Shown piece by piece: positions 12,116 to 20,216 of a DNA stretch of 23,263 bases. The stretch spans positions 1 through 23,263 of IMG/VR virus record IMGVR_UViG_3300047199_000009; one strand, 5' to 3'. Source of the DNA: a virus. The notes under the pieces are model-generated. The model did not search any database, was not told where the DNA came from, and worked only from the letters and a program-made list of their open reading frames with translations. The stretch's first letter is position 1, and the number at the start of each line of letters is the position of its first letter. The position numbers and the translations under genes are program-made.

Positions 12116-13474
12116 ATGATCGATATAAATAACATAGTTAACATGATAAAGGCAGATCAGGCTAAAAAACAGAATAAATACGAAGCTAGACAGTTTTATT
12201 ATTATAAGCCCAAAGAGGTAGGCGAGACAACAGACACCTATCAAAACGGCATGATACACGAGTTTAGAAACAAAAAGTGTGAGATATACACTAATTATTT
12301 TAAGGTGCTTGTTAATCAGAAAATAGATTATATCCTAGCAAAAGAGGTTGCAATTGAAACGGATATGCCAGAGGAATTTAATATACAAGACATATTGGAA
12401 ACAGCTTTATTGAATTCCTCACTAGATTGCGTATCATGGCTACATTTATACATTAACGATGATGGGTTGCTTGACTGGATATTGATATCAGACGTTGAAA
12501 TATTGCCTATATACGACAGATATAATAAATATATAGTGCAAATAGTAAGGTACTACAAGGACAATAAAGATATAAAGGCTGAAATATGGGCTAAAGACGG
12601 AGTATCATTTGTTACGATTAGGGATAGTCAGTTAGTTGATGTAGTGAGTAAAACACATTATCTAGTTGAGTCAGTATACAACGGTACACCAGAGGATATA
12701 CAATATTTTAACTTTGGATTTGTGCCATTTATGCCATTATTTAATAATAAAGGCAAAGAATCAGATATGCAGGACTTGAAACCACTGTTGACGATGTATA
12801 ACAGCATATCGAGTGGATTTATAGATAATATAAACCAGTTTCAAGAAGCATTAATGAAGTTGAAAGGATATGGAGGCACTGACTTAGAGGCGTTCAAGGA
12901 ACAGCTCAAAAAATACAAAGTAATCCCAATCGATGAGGGTGGAGATTTTGAATACGTAAAAGTTGAGATACCTGTTGAAGCAAGGTCTGTAATATTAGAG
13001 ATCCTCAAACAAAATATATTTTTAATCGGTCGCGGTGTAAATCCTGATCAGATCGGTGATGGGAATATTACTAATATTGTTATCAAGAATCGTTATGCAG
13101 GGCTTGATATGAAGTGTAATGATGCCGAAAAGCAAATGAAATTGTTTTATAGACAATTGATTAATGCTATCAATACATACTACAGAGCAAACATTGACTA
13201 TGATGATATTACATTTAATCGCATACAAGTATTTAACGAGACAGAGCAAATTGATAATGTTGTAAAGTCATCAGGATTAATCTCAGAGCGAACATTATTG
13301 GCTAATCATCCGTGGGTTAGCAACGTTGACGGAGAGTTAAAACTCATGGAAGAGGATAAAGCAAACACAGCAACAATGTTAAACCTTGACAATCCTATAA
13401 TGAGTGACAATAGTAATAATAATGACAATAGCAATATACCTCCTAATAATGGTGGTGGTAATAGTGGACAATGA
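12116..13474 (+). CDS. Portal protein (SPP1 gp6-like)
   Basis: A 452-residue protein forming the dodecameric portal ring through which DNA enters and leaves. Recognisable features are 'ARQFYYYKPKEVGE', 'TNYFKVLVNQKIDYILAKEV', the central 'SWLHLYINDDGLLDWILISD' and 'FGFVPFMPLFNNKG', followed by the helical crown region 'MYNSISSGFIDNINQFQEAL'. The length is near SPP1 gp6 (503). The C-terminal ~30 residues are Asn/Gly-rich low complexity. GGGGTGG precedes ATG 12116. The 3' end overlaps the MuF gene start by 11 nt. Confidence 0.92.
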   Translation: MIDINNIVNMIKADQAKKQNKYEARQFYYYKPKEVGETTDTYQNGMIHEFRNKKCEIYTNYFKVLVNQKIDYILAKEVAIETDMPEEFNIQDILETALLNSSLDCVSWLHLYINDDGLLDWILISDVEILPIYDRYNKYIVQIVRYYKDNKDIKAEIWAKDGVSFVTIRDSQLVDVVSKTHYLVESVYNGTPEDIQYFNFGFVPFMPLFNNKGKESDMQDLKPLLTMYNSISSGFIDNINQFQEALMKLKGYGGTDLEAFKEQLKKYKVIPIDEGGDFEYVKVEIPVEARSVILEILKQNIFLIGRGVNPDQIGDGNITNIVIKNRYAGLDMKCNDAEKQMKLFYRQLINAINTYYRANIDYDDITFNRIQVFNETEQIDNVVKSSGLISERTLLANHPWVSNVDGELKLMEEDKANTATMLNLDNPIMSDNSNNNDNSNIPPNNGGGNSGQ

Positions 13475-14366
13475 GAAAATCCTGGATAAATTAACACTGA
13501 GCAAAGAAGAGGCACTAACGAATGAGTTAATAGGGGCTTATCAATTAGCATTAAAGGAAACACGCGGTAAGATCGCTATGGTGTATGAGAAATACAGTGT
13601 AGACGGTGTATTAGATATTGTTGCGATGAAGAAAAACGCTAGACTACCAGCGTTAATAGCAAGCATAGCAGATGAGCTTAAAACACTATATGCAAAGTCA
13701 GGGAAATTGATGCCTGAGAACCTAAGTGAAATATACAAACTTAATTATTATTACACAGGGTTTGCAATAGAAGGGATGGCAGGCGTTAATCTTAATTATG
13801 CTTTAATTAGCCCAGCAGTAGTTGAGGCAGCAATACAAATGCCTATAGGTGGATTGACGCTAAATAAACGATTGCAGCAGCACAGGAATGAGATTATATT
13901 AAACACTAGACAGCAGATAACACAGGGCATTATACAAGGCGAGAGTATAGATAAGATGGGACGCAGGATAAAAGGCTTATATGATGGTGATGCGTCTAAG
14001 GCGGTACTAATCGCAAGGACGGAAACTAACCGCGCAAGGAATACAGGGAAACAGGAGAGCTATAACACGGCAAGCGATTTGGGTGTTAAATTTAAAAAGG
14101 TGTGGGTGGCTACGTTAGACGATAGAACGCGAGATGAACACGCCGAATTAGATGGACAATACGCGAATGAAGATGGAATATTTGAAGTGGCTGGCTATAG
14201 TGCTGAATTCCCTGGAGACTTTGGCGATCCTGAAATGGATTGCAATTGCAGATGTACTACAAGAACAGAGTTTGAGGGGCTAGAGCCAAGTCTAAGAAAA
14301 GACAATGAAACGAAGGATTATATACCTTATCAAAAATATAATGAATGGATGAAAGCGAGGGATTAA
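13464..14366 (+). CDS. Minor head protein, MuF family (SPP1 gp7-like)
   Basis: A 300-residue protein ejected with or attached to the portal. The N-terminal helical domain includes 'LSKEEALTNELIGAYQLAL'. The MuF domain (about 150-285) has 'ARTETNRARNTGKQESY', 'KVWVATLDDRTRDEHAELDG' and the Cys-containing end 'FGDPEMDCNCRCTTR', all family landmarks. No toxin or protease extension follows, as some MuF proteins carry. I chose GTG 13464 because GGTGGTGG stands directly upstream; earlier in-frame codons only mirror the Asn-rich portal tail in another frame and lack a ribosome site. Confidence 0.88.
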   Translation: MDNEKILDKLTLSKEEALTNELIGAYQLALKETRGKIAMVYEKYSVDGVLDIVAMKKNARLPALIASIADELKTLYAKSGKLMPENLSEIYKLNYYYTGFAIEGMAGVNLNYALISPAVVEAAIQMPIGGLTLNKRLQQHRNEIILNTRQQITQGIIQGESIDKMGRRIKGLYDGDASKAVLIARTETNRARNTGKQESYNTASDLGVKFKKVWVATLDDRTRDEHAELDGQYANEDGIFEVAGYSAEFPGDFGDPEMDCNCRCTTRTEFEGLEPSLRKDNETKDYIPYQKYNEWMKARD

Positions 14367-14368
14367 TG

Positions 14369-14554
14369 ATGGCAATACCAAAAAAGAAACCTGTGGAAGA
14401 AGTGGAAAACGATGAAAATGTGTTAGAGCAATTTACTGTAAACGAGCTATTTAGAGAGATATCGAAACGTACAGGATATACAGCAAAGGTAGTATTTAGC
14501 GAGTTTATCGAGTGCATGAGAAAAGATGAATCAGCTTACAAAAACGAAGAATAA
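14369..14554 (+). CDS. Small head-module protein with HU/IHF-like helical segment
   Basis: A 61-residue protein. ATG 14369 has GAGGG at 7 nt; the overlapping ATG at 14366 is possible. The N-terminal third is Lys/Pro/Glu-rich and flexible. Residues about 28-55 ('FTVNELFREISKRTGYTAKV' then 'VFSEFIECM') resemble the first two helices of HU/IHF-type proteins (usually 'K.ELI..IA..TG..K.DV...'), without the DNA-binding beta arm. It may dimerise. Similar short proteins lie between MuF and scaffold in other phages, but the role is unknown. A terminator follows. Confidence 0.6.
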   Translation: MAIPKKKPVEEVENDENVLEQFTVNELFREISKRTGYTAKVVFSEFIECMRKDESAYKNEE

Positions 14555-14568
14555 ATAAAAATAATAAC

Positions 14569-14593
14569 AGCATCCAACAAGGGTGCTTTTTTT
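14569..14593 (+). terminator. Intrinsic terminator between MuF block and scaffold
   Basis: AGCATCC (14569-14575) pairs with GGGTGCT (14581-14587, one G-U) around AACAA, followed by seven T (14587-14593). It probably separates portal/MuF transcripts from the scaffold/capsid genes, or acts as a partial attenuator. Confidence 0.8.
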
Positions 14594-14674
14594 ATATCAA
14601 CAATTCGCCTAAATAGGGGCGTTAAAGGCTATTATGTCGACACTAAAGTCGTAAAAATGAGATCGGAGAACATT

Positions 14675-15235
14675 ATGTCAGAAAGAATTAAATCAAAAAT
14701 AGGCGAAGAGTTATATAAGCAGGTGATAGAAAAAGGAATTAAGCCAGAAGAGTTTGATTTGCTGGACGGGTTTGTGCCAAGGCAACGGCTGAACGAGGAA
14801 TCTACTAGCAAAAAAGCATTAGAAGAAAAAGTAAAAACCTACGAGCAGCAAATAACCGAAACCCAGACATTGTTAAAAGATGTTGAAGGAGTCAAAGAAA
14901 ACTATTCCAAACTACAAGAGAAGTATAAGGCTGATTTACAAGCAAAGGACAGGGATTTGGCTAACGTAATCAAGGTATCAGCGATAAAAGAGACTTTGAC
15001 AAAAGAAGGAGCTAAACACACTGATTTGCTGATGAAATCCATCGACATAGACAAGTTAACTATGGATGGTAGTAATATTGTAGGTTTGACAGACGTTGTA
15101 AAAGGCTTAAAAACCAATTATGCTGATCTGTTTACTCAGGAAACGCCAAAAGGAACACTAACTAAGAAGCCAACCAATACACAACCTGAGGAATTAGGCG
15201 GTATTGATTGGTCTGAAAAATTTAAAAACTTTTAA
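14675..15235 (+). CDS. Capsid scaffold protein (GP20-like)
   Basis: A 186-residue protein that guides prohead assembly and leaves before packaging. It begins 'MSERIKSKIGEELYKQVIEK' and 'FVPRQRLNEESTSKKALEEK', typical of the phage minor structural GP20/scaffold family. A long coiled-coil, Glu/Lys/Gln-rich, spans about residues 45-95 ('VKTYEQQITETQTLLKDVEG', 'YSKLQEKYKADLQAKDRDL'). The C-terminus is basic and then short acidic ('DWSEKFKNF'), as needed to bind capsid protein. I chose ATG 14675 (GGAG upstream) over the in-frame ATG 14657. It lies directly before the major capsid gene, the expected order. Confidence 0.88.
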   Translation: MSERIKSKIGEELYKQVIEKGIKPEEFDLLDGFVPRQRLNEESTSKKALEEKVKTYEQQITETQTLLKDVEGVKENYSKLQEKYKADLQAKDRDLANVIKVSAIKETLTKEGAKHTDLLMKSIDIDKLTMDGSNIVGLTDVVKGLKTNYADLFTQETPKGTLTKKPTNTQPEELGGIDWSEKFKNF

Positions 15236-15256
15236 AATTGAGAGGAATGATTAATA

Positions 15257-16156
15257 ATGGCAAATACAATAGGTTATGTCAGCGCGTACAACAACATGTT
15301 AGACGCGGTATATAAAAAAGGTGCTGCTACAGCAATCCTTGAAACCAATCCAGAAAACATCAGGCAGAGCGAAGTAAATCCAAAAACAATATACATTAAG
15401 AGATTTTCAGCCGACGGGCTAGGCACATATAGCAGAGCGTCAGGTTATGTTGCCGGCGATAATACCGTTGCATGGGACGCTTATGTATTCGCAATGGAAA
15501 GAGGCAGAAAGTACAACTTAGATGCACTAGACGCTATTGAAGCATATACGCAGGCAGCCGAGCTAATGGCAGAGATCATGAGAGTGAGTGTAATACCTGA
15601 AATTGACGCTTACAGATTCAGCAAGATATACACACTATGTAGCCACGATGTATCAGCAGATTTGACATATGATACAGCAGTATCAGCGATTGACACAGGG
15701 ATTAAAACTCTGGACGATGCCGAAGTCCCAGCAGAATCAAGGGTAATGTTTGTGAGCAACAATATGTATCAGCTCATGAAACAAAGTGGCGAATGGTTTA
15801 ACATGCGTGTTGCCAGTGCTCCTAATGCTGTACTATCCAGAGATATTCAGTCTTTCGATGGAATGCCTTTAATACGCGTACCATCAGCAAGGTTTAGGAC
15901 TGCATTTACGTTTAATGATGGTACTACTGGCGGGCAAACAGCCGGTGGATTCGCGTCAGGTGGAACAGCTATTAATTTCATGATCGCTGACCAGAGGGCA
16001 ATTACTGCAGCATTAAAGCATGTAAAGCCCAAAATGATTGCGCCTGAAATGAATGCTGATGCGGATGGATGGATTTTTGCGTTCCGCCTGTTCCACGACC
16101 TTTTCATCCCAGCGAACAAGCTAAGTGGCATATATCTCCACAAAGCAACATCATAA
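15257..16156 (+). CDS. Major capsid protein
   Basis: A 299-residue HK97-fold shell protein. Evidence is its place after the scaffold, an AGAGGAA site for strong translation, the length typical of SPP1/PBSX-group capsid proteins, and sequence features such as 'VNPKTIYIKRFSADGLGTYS', 'VFAMERGRKYNLDALDAIEA', 'EIDAYRFSKIY' (spine helix region), 'VPAESRVMFVSNNMYQLMKQ' and 'FDGMPLIRVPSARFRTAF'. Near the C-terminus 'MIADQRAITAALKHVKP' and 'WIFAFRLFHDLFIPANKLSG' match the end of this family. No N-terminal delta domain is present because scaffolding is supplied in trans. Confidence 0.9.
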   Translation: MANTIGYVSAYNNMLDAVYKKGAATAILETNPENIRQSEVNPKTIYIKRFSADGLGTYSRASGYVAGDNTVAWDAYVFAMERGRKYNLDALDAIEAYTQAAELMAEIMRVSVIPEIDAYRFSKIYTLCSHDVSADLTYDTAVSAIDTGIKTLDDAEVPAESRVMFVSNNMYQLMKQSGEWFNMRVASAPNAVLSRDIQSFDGMPLIRVPSARFRTAFTFNDGTTGGQTAGGFASGGTAINFMIADQRAITAALKHVKPKMIAPEMNADADGWIFAFRLFHDLFIPANKLSGIYLHKATS

Positions 16157-16168
16157 GGAGTTGATATC

Positions 16169-16435
16169 ATGGCAGCAAACACAGAAAAAGCAATGCTTGA
16201 CAATCTATTATCAGGCAATAACGGCGGTAAATATATAGCTGGTACAGACGCAACAACGCCTGATACCGGCTATGTTTTTACCTCTATATATGTTGCCTCA
16301 AACGCTGTTATTACGGCAGTAGGCAACATAACAGGTATAACAGGCATAACAGTGGCAGCAGGGTTGACAATACATGGTAGATTTACGTCAATTACGCTTG
16401 GTAGTGGTGCGGTGTTAGCTTATAACGGCATTTAA
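16169..16435 (+). CDS. Small structural protein, possible capsid decoration
   Basis: An 88-residue protein with AGGAG before ATG 16169. After a helical start (MAANTEKAMLDNLLSGNNGG) the rest is beta-rich and Gly/Thr/Val/Ile-rich ('VFTSIYVASNAVITAVGNIT', 'TIHGRFTSITLGSGAVLAYN'), the kind of sequence seen in head decoration or fibre-associated domains and in short domains carried by phage surface proteins. The position right after the major capsid gene fits a decoration protein. No specific family can be named. Confidence 0.6.
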   Translation: MAANTEKAMLDNLLSGNNGGKYIAGTDATTPDTGYVFTSIYVASNAVITAVGNITGITGITVAAGLTIHGRFTSITLGSGAVLAYNGI

Positions 16436-16484
16436 GGGATGGACGAAAATGGTTATAAAATAACTAATCGAAAGGATGATTATA

Positions 16485-17441
16485 ATGGCAAGCACATTAA
16501 AAGGCAAATTAGATAGTATAGCGGCAGGGTTGACATCAATTGATAGTGCCGCAACCGTTTTGGGTACTGCTGCAACTGCTGTTAGTACAGCAACCGCAAA
16601 CCTCACAAATACAGCAACTATAATTAGTGACGCTGGCGCAGTGATAGATTCTGTTGCTGACGTTATTGATGGTGGCGTTGACAGCATAGGCAATCAGTCA
16701 ACAAGCGTTGGCGTTTTAGCATCAACTATAATTGCTGATAGTGCAGGTAGCAAAGCAGCGTCAGCAGGTGCAAGCGTTGGATTGTTAGCGAGTACATTAA
16801 TAGCATTATCGACAGCAAGTAGAGTTAATAGCGTTGGTGCACAAGTAACCAGTATTGGATTACTTGAAAGTGCATTAATTGCAGACTCTGTAACAAGTAG
16901 AGTTGAATCAACAGCAAGTGCAGCAAAAAGCGTTGGGGTACAAGCAAGCACATTAATTGCTTTGTCAACAGCCTCTAAGGTAGATAGCGTTGGGGTCTTA
17001 AATAGCACAATAATAGCTGATAGTGCAGGAAGTAAAGCAACAAGCGTTGGACTGTTGGCAAGTACAATCATTGCAGACTCAGCAGGAAGCAAGGCGACAA
17101 GTGTTGGGGTATTGGCTTCTACACTTATTGCTAATTCAGTTCCATCGTTAATTGAATCGGCAACAAGCAAGATAGTCCTATTATCAACAGCATCCAAGAC
17201 GGATAGTGTTGGCGTTTTAGCAAGCACTATAATTGCTGACTCAGCAGGAAGTAAAGCTGTATTAGCCGGTGCAAGCGTTGGTCTGTTGGTTTCTGCAATT
17301 ATTGCCACCTCAGTACCATCATTGATTGAGTCGACAGCAAGTAAAATAGTAGCCTTATCAACTGCATCAAAAGTGGATAGCACAGGGGTTTTGCTTGCTA
17401 GCATAACAAGTTATCTGTCAAAAGTAGCTACCACAGCTTAA
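16485..17441 (+). CDS. Ser/Thr/Ala-rich repeat protein of the head module
   Basis: A 318-residue protein. ATG 16485 follows AAAGGATG; an in-frame ATG 16476 overlaps that site. It lacks Trp, Phe, Cys and His, has one Tyr and only two Pro, and consists mainly of Ser, Thr, Ala, Val, Ile, Leu and Gly. Residues about 1-70 are a degenerate leader; residues 74-309 hold about ten degenerate copies of a ~19-residue unit with consensus SVGVLASTIIADSAGSKAT. Some copies carry insertions (SVPSLIES, TASKIVALSTAS). The hydrophobic periodicity suggests a long helical or fibrous homo-oligomer. Between capsid and connector genes it may be a head fibre or decoration. The Ser/Thr content and the adjacent glycosyltransferase suggest it could be glycosylated. 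The function is not established. Confidence 0.65.
   Translation: MASTLKGKLDSIAAGLTSIDSAATVLGTAATAVSTATANLTNTATIISDAGAVIDSVADVIDGGVDSIGNQSTSVGVLASTIIADSAGSKAASAGASVGLLASTLIALSTASRVNSVGAQVTSIGLLESALIADSVTSRVESTASAAKSVGVQASTLIALSTASKVDSVGVLNSTIIADSAGSKATSVGLLASTIIADSAGSKATSVGVLASTLIANSVPSLIESATSKIVLLSTASKTDSVGVLASTIIADSAGSKAVLAGASVGLLVSAIIATSVPSLIESTASKIVALSTASKVDSTGVLLASITSYLSKVATTA
16704..17411 (+). repeat. Degenerate ~57-bp coding repeats
   Basis: About ten copies of a 19-codon unit run through the Ser/Thr-rich gene. Blocks such as AGCGTTGG, GCTGATAGTGCAGG and GCAAGTACAATCAT recur with small changes. Copies near 16981-17120 are the most alike, suggesting recent duplication. Confidence 0.8.
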
Positions 17442-17457
17442 TTCCCAAAATATAGAT

Positions 17458-17478
17458 AAGAGCCGAAAGGCTCTTTTT
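17458..17478 (+). terminator. Intrinsic terminator after the repeat protein
   Basis: AAGAGCC-GAAA-GGCTCTT (17458-17475) is a perfect 7-bp stem with a GNRA tetraloop, followed by a T-run (17474-17478). It separates the capsid block from the glycosyltransferase and connector genes, or attenuates read-through. Confidence 0.85.
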
Positions 17479-17503
17479 ATATTGTATAAAGGAGGTGTTG
17501 CCA

Positions 17504-18569
17504 ATGAATAAACCACTTACAATCTGTCATATTGCCCCTTTTGCTCCTAACAGATGTGGTTTATATTAGTTACGAGGCAGCCAGAGACATGGCAAGAGCC
17601 GATATATATGGAGGCAATGAAGTTATATTTGTTGACACTGGCATTACGTCAAATGCAGTAAGAGAAGCACCTTTGGTTAATGCAATTGACGAAAGGGCAG
17701 GATTTAGGCTTCAAACGGCAGAGCCAAAATTAATAGATACCGCGGATATTATAATAATGCATACAGGTGCTATTGACAATTGGATCGTAAAAAATCAAAC
17801 CCCTCTTATATGGGTTGTACATGGAAGACCGTTAGCATGTTTTAGACCAGAGACACAAGGCAAGGGTGAATCATATAGTTTATATGCCGATGTGTCTAGC
17901 TGGAAAAGGACAAAAAAGATGCTTTACTTTTGGCAAGAATTTACACCTCACTGGCAGCCTATTTTTAATGGGAAAGATTTAATCCTTGATTATCCAGTAA
18001 TTGACGAAACTAGGTTTTGCAATGTCGGTGATAAACATAAGTTTGGCAATCATGGAAAGTATAATATCTTAGTTTGCGACAGTCAAAGGGAAGATATTGA
18101 CTTGTATGAAATGGTTGTCGGTTTGTTGCATGCATGCGAAAAGTACCCTGGTATGAAGATCCATTTTTACGGGTTTGATATGCCTATACCAAATTGTTGG
18201 AATATATTGCTAGGCAAATTGAAGGATATTGGAGGGTTAGGCGATCTATCAGGTAGGGTTACTAATATGGAATTGGTATATCGTGCCTGTGATTGCCTTA
18301 TATCCCCTAATAGAATCATAACCAGGACTATAGGTGAAGCGTTAAACTGTGGAATCCCTATCATTAGTCAAAATAACCCTTACAACATGGTATCAGATTA
18401 CACCTGTGATATGTCTAATCCCGATGATGTATTAGAGGCAATATCGCTATTTGTTAGGGATTTTGATAATAAAATGATAGACAAACAGGCGATTATTGAA
18501 CGATCTAAAGTGTTTAATATGGCTAATTACAGCAAAAGAATGAATGAAATATATAAGGAAGTGATCTGA
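17504..18569 (+). pseudogene. Glycosyltransferase (GT4/GT-B type), frameshifted near the N-terminus
   Basis: An AAAGGAGGTG site leads to ATG 17504 and a short frame (MNKPLTICHIAPFAPNRCGL) that hits TAG at 17567. The next frame (+1) continues from 17574 with 'EAARDMARADIYGGNEVIFV' and runs to 18569. Joined, they give the standard start of phage glycosyltransferases ('...APN.CGLYEAARDM...'). Seven bases (TAGTTAC 17567-17573, or TATTAGT 17564-17570) are extra. The downstream part has the GT-B donor-site features 'RTIGEALNCGIPIISQNNPY' (E-x7-E type region) and 'GMKIHFYGFD'. A late internal start (TTG 17532 or an ATG near 17586) has no ribosome site. It would transfer a sugar from a nucleotide-sugar, presumably to a virion component. 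Either a decayed gene, a sequencing error, or a recoding/phase switch. Confidence 0.75.
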
Positions 18570-19159
18570 TGATACTTACAACAGCCGAATGCAAAACATT
18601 ACTCAATATTACGAATACAGCAAAAGACACTATGATTGCTGCATTATTGCCGATTGTAGAAGATAATATCAGGAAATATTGCAGGAATGATTTTTTGCAT
18701 AACTATAAAAATAGGTATAATGACGAGTTTTATCTTTGCGCCTCTACAATTGCATTTGTGGCGTCATCTAAGACCATTACAGATAGTGGTAGTGGATTAT
18801 TAACCGCTGGATTTATAAGCGGTCAAACGGTGCATATCACAGGCAGTAAATACAACGATGGTGTATATTATGTTACAACAGCGGTAGCGGGAACATTGAC
18901 GTTAGATAGTGCTGAAACACTAGTTGAAGAGACTGCAGGAAACGCCGTAACAATAACGCTTGTAACATATCCAAAATCACTTAAAATAATTGCATCACAA
19001 ATGGTCAATCATAGGCTGTTAAATCAAACTCCGGGCGTTAAGTCTGAATCAATCGATGATTACTCAATCTCTTATGATGATATATCAGGCGGTTATCCCC
19101 CCCAAATATTGGCATTATTAAACAATTATAGGCAAGTATATCAGCAAAGAAGGTGTTGA
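18569..19159 (+). CDS. Head-tail connector (gp6/gp15-like) with inserted beta domain
   Basis: A 196-residue protein whose ATG overlaps the glycosyltransferase stop. The N-terminal helices ('MILTTAECKTLLNI', 'DTMIAALLPIVEDNIRKYCR') and C-terminal helices ('YPKSLKIIASQMVNHRLL', 'YPPQILALLNNYRQVY') are the two halves of the phage DNA-packaging/connector family (HK97 gp6, SPP1 gp15). Between them, residues about 58-132 form an extra beta-rich domain ('SSKTITDSGSGLLTAGFISG', 'VHITGSKYNDGVYYVTTAVA'), absent from the usual ~100-residue protein. It should sit below the portal. Confidence 0.8.
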   Translation: MILTTAECKTLLNITNTAKDTMIAALLPIVEDNIRKYCRNDFLHNYKNRYNDEFYLCASTIAFVASSKTITDSGSGLLTAGFISGQTVHITGSKYNDGVYYVTTAVAGTLTLDSAETLVEETAGNAVTITLVTYPKSLKIIASQMVNHRLLNQTPGVKSESIDDYSISYDDISGGYPPQILALLNNYRQVYQQRRC

Positions 19160-19160
19160 C

Positions 19161-19496
19161 ATGATACAAGATTATTATACCGATATATCAGTATCGAGGG
19201 TAACGTCAACACCTAATGCATTTGGTGGGCACGTTGATGCATGGTCTACAAGTAGTGTTATACAAGGCGCGATAAACCAAAATAGCAGCGTTGAGATAAT
19301 GCTTGCTGAGCAATTAGGCGTCAAGTCTACGCATAAATTATATTGCGATGTAACATGCGATATATTACCTCCTGACAGGGTCATTGATTCTGATGGAAAG
19401 ATATACCGAGTTGTATCTGAGCCTAAAAATACAATGGGCATAAACCATCATTATAAAATTTTACTTGAATACCTGGAGGTCGATAATAATGGATAA
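19161..19496 (+). CDS. Head closure / head-tail adaptor protein
   Basis: A 111-residue beta-barrel-type protein, SPP1 gp16-like, which plugs the connector after packaging. Features are 'YYTDISVSRVTSTPNAFGGH' and 'WSTSSVIQGAINQNSSVE', 'THKLYCDVTCDILPPDRVID' and 'GKIYRVVSEPKN', matching the common 'adaptor' layout (H.....D...GDRI...G..Y.V...). AGAAGGTG precedes ATG 19161. The end overlaps the next gene by 8 nt. Confidence 0.82.
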   Translation: MIQDYYTDISVSRVTSTPNAFGGHVDAWSTSSVIQGAINQNSSVEIMLAEQLGVKSTHKLYCDVTCDILPPDRVIDSDGKIYRVVSEPKNTMGINHHYKILLEYLEVDNNG

Positions 19497-19821
19497 TGGG
19501 TATCAGTCAAATATAAATAATGTATTGAGTGCCTTAACACACGCGCAATTACAAACATTAACAGCTATAGGGCTATATGTAGAAGGTGAAGCTAAACTAA
19601 GGTGTGCGGTCGATACTGGTAATCTTAGATCGAGCTTAGATCATAAAGTCGATGAATCTGCTAAAGCTGTGCATATTGGCACTAATATTGAGTATGCTAT
19701 TTATGTTGAAAAAGGAACTAGCAAACAGCCCGAACAGCCATACTTGACACCTGCAGCAGAGGATAATATCAACAATATTAAGCGTTTAGCTGAAAGATAT
19801 GTCGGGGGTGGTATGAAATGA
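19489..19821 (+). CDS. HK97 gp10-like tail completion protein
   Basis: A 110-residue protein; ATG 19489 follows GGAGG. Hallmarks of the HK97 gp10 family are present: 'AKLRCAVDTGNLRSSL' (usual P.DTG.LR.S), 'HIGTNIEYAIYVEKGTSKQP' and 'QPYLTPAAEDN'. It acts in head-tail joining. An in-frame ATG at 19465 lies within the upstream gene without a ribosome site. Stop and next start overlap (ATGA). Confidence 0.88.
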   Translation: MDNGYQSNINNVLSALTHAQLQTLTAIGLYVEGEAKLRCAVDTGNLRSSLDHKVDESAKAVHIGTNIEYAIYVEKGTSKQPEQPYLTPAAEDNINNIKRLAERYVGGGMK

Positions 19822-20198
19822 CGGCTTTATTAACAGTCATATATAATCTTTTATGTGCAATAACAACAAGGGTATATCTTGAAACGGCTGATAAAGGGGT
19901 TATATTCCCATATGTTGTATTTAAAATCCCTAATTCTTCTGATGCTGATGGTAATCCTAACGGTAATAGAGAGGATTTTATACTAGAGGTAGATGTGTGG
20001 GATAATTTAGGAGATACAACCAGGTTAGAAGATCTTACTACCTCTATAGATGCAGCGTTACAAAGAACTCATAATTATAACACTAGTGTTGCCGTTAGCA
20101 TCTATAGACTATCAAAGATGATGATCCCAGACCCAGATAAAAATATACGTAGACGGCAATTGAGATATAGATTAGCAACATATTTATTTTATCAGTAA
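19818..20198 (+). CDS. Tail terminator protein
   Basis: A 126-residue protein of the tail-terminator/minor tail type (SPP1 gp17-like, DUF3168-like). It begins with helix 'LLTVIYNLLCAITTRVYLET', then 'FPYVVFKIPNSSD', 'DFILEVDVWDNLGDTTRLED' and 'IRRRQLRYRLATYLF'. These beta-sandwich features, and the position between the gp10-like and major tail genes, identify it. It caps the tail tube and sets its end. Confidence 0.8.
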   Translation: MTALLTVIYNLLCAITTRVYLETADKGVIFPYVVFKIPNSSDADGNPNGNREDFILEVDVWDNLGDTTRLEDLTTSIDAALQRTHNYNTSVAVSIYRLSKMMIPDPDKNIRRRQLRYRLATYLFYQ

Positions 20199-20216
20199 AA
20201 AAAAGGAGATGATTAT

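Noticed and set aside
13404-13463. N-terminal extension of the MuF protein with a hydrophobic, signal-like stretch
   Set aside because: These codons are another frame of the Asn-rich portal tail (repeated AAT), which reads as Ile/Val/Met by chance. A good ribosome site exists only for GTG 13464.
14633-14641. TGTCGAC as a second Spo0A box
   Set aside because: The last core base differs from TGTCGAA, and the site is part of a short symmetric sequence near the scaffold start. A similar TGTCGAC on the minus strand near 17330 lies inside a coding repeat.
16694-17404. A 236-codon minus-strand ORF opposite the Ser/Thr repeat gene
   Set aside because: Low-complexity codons on the plus strand keep the antisense frame open. 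It has no ribosome site and opposes the late operon direction.
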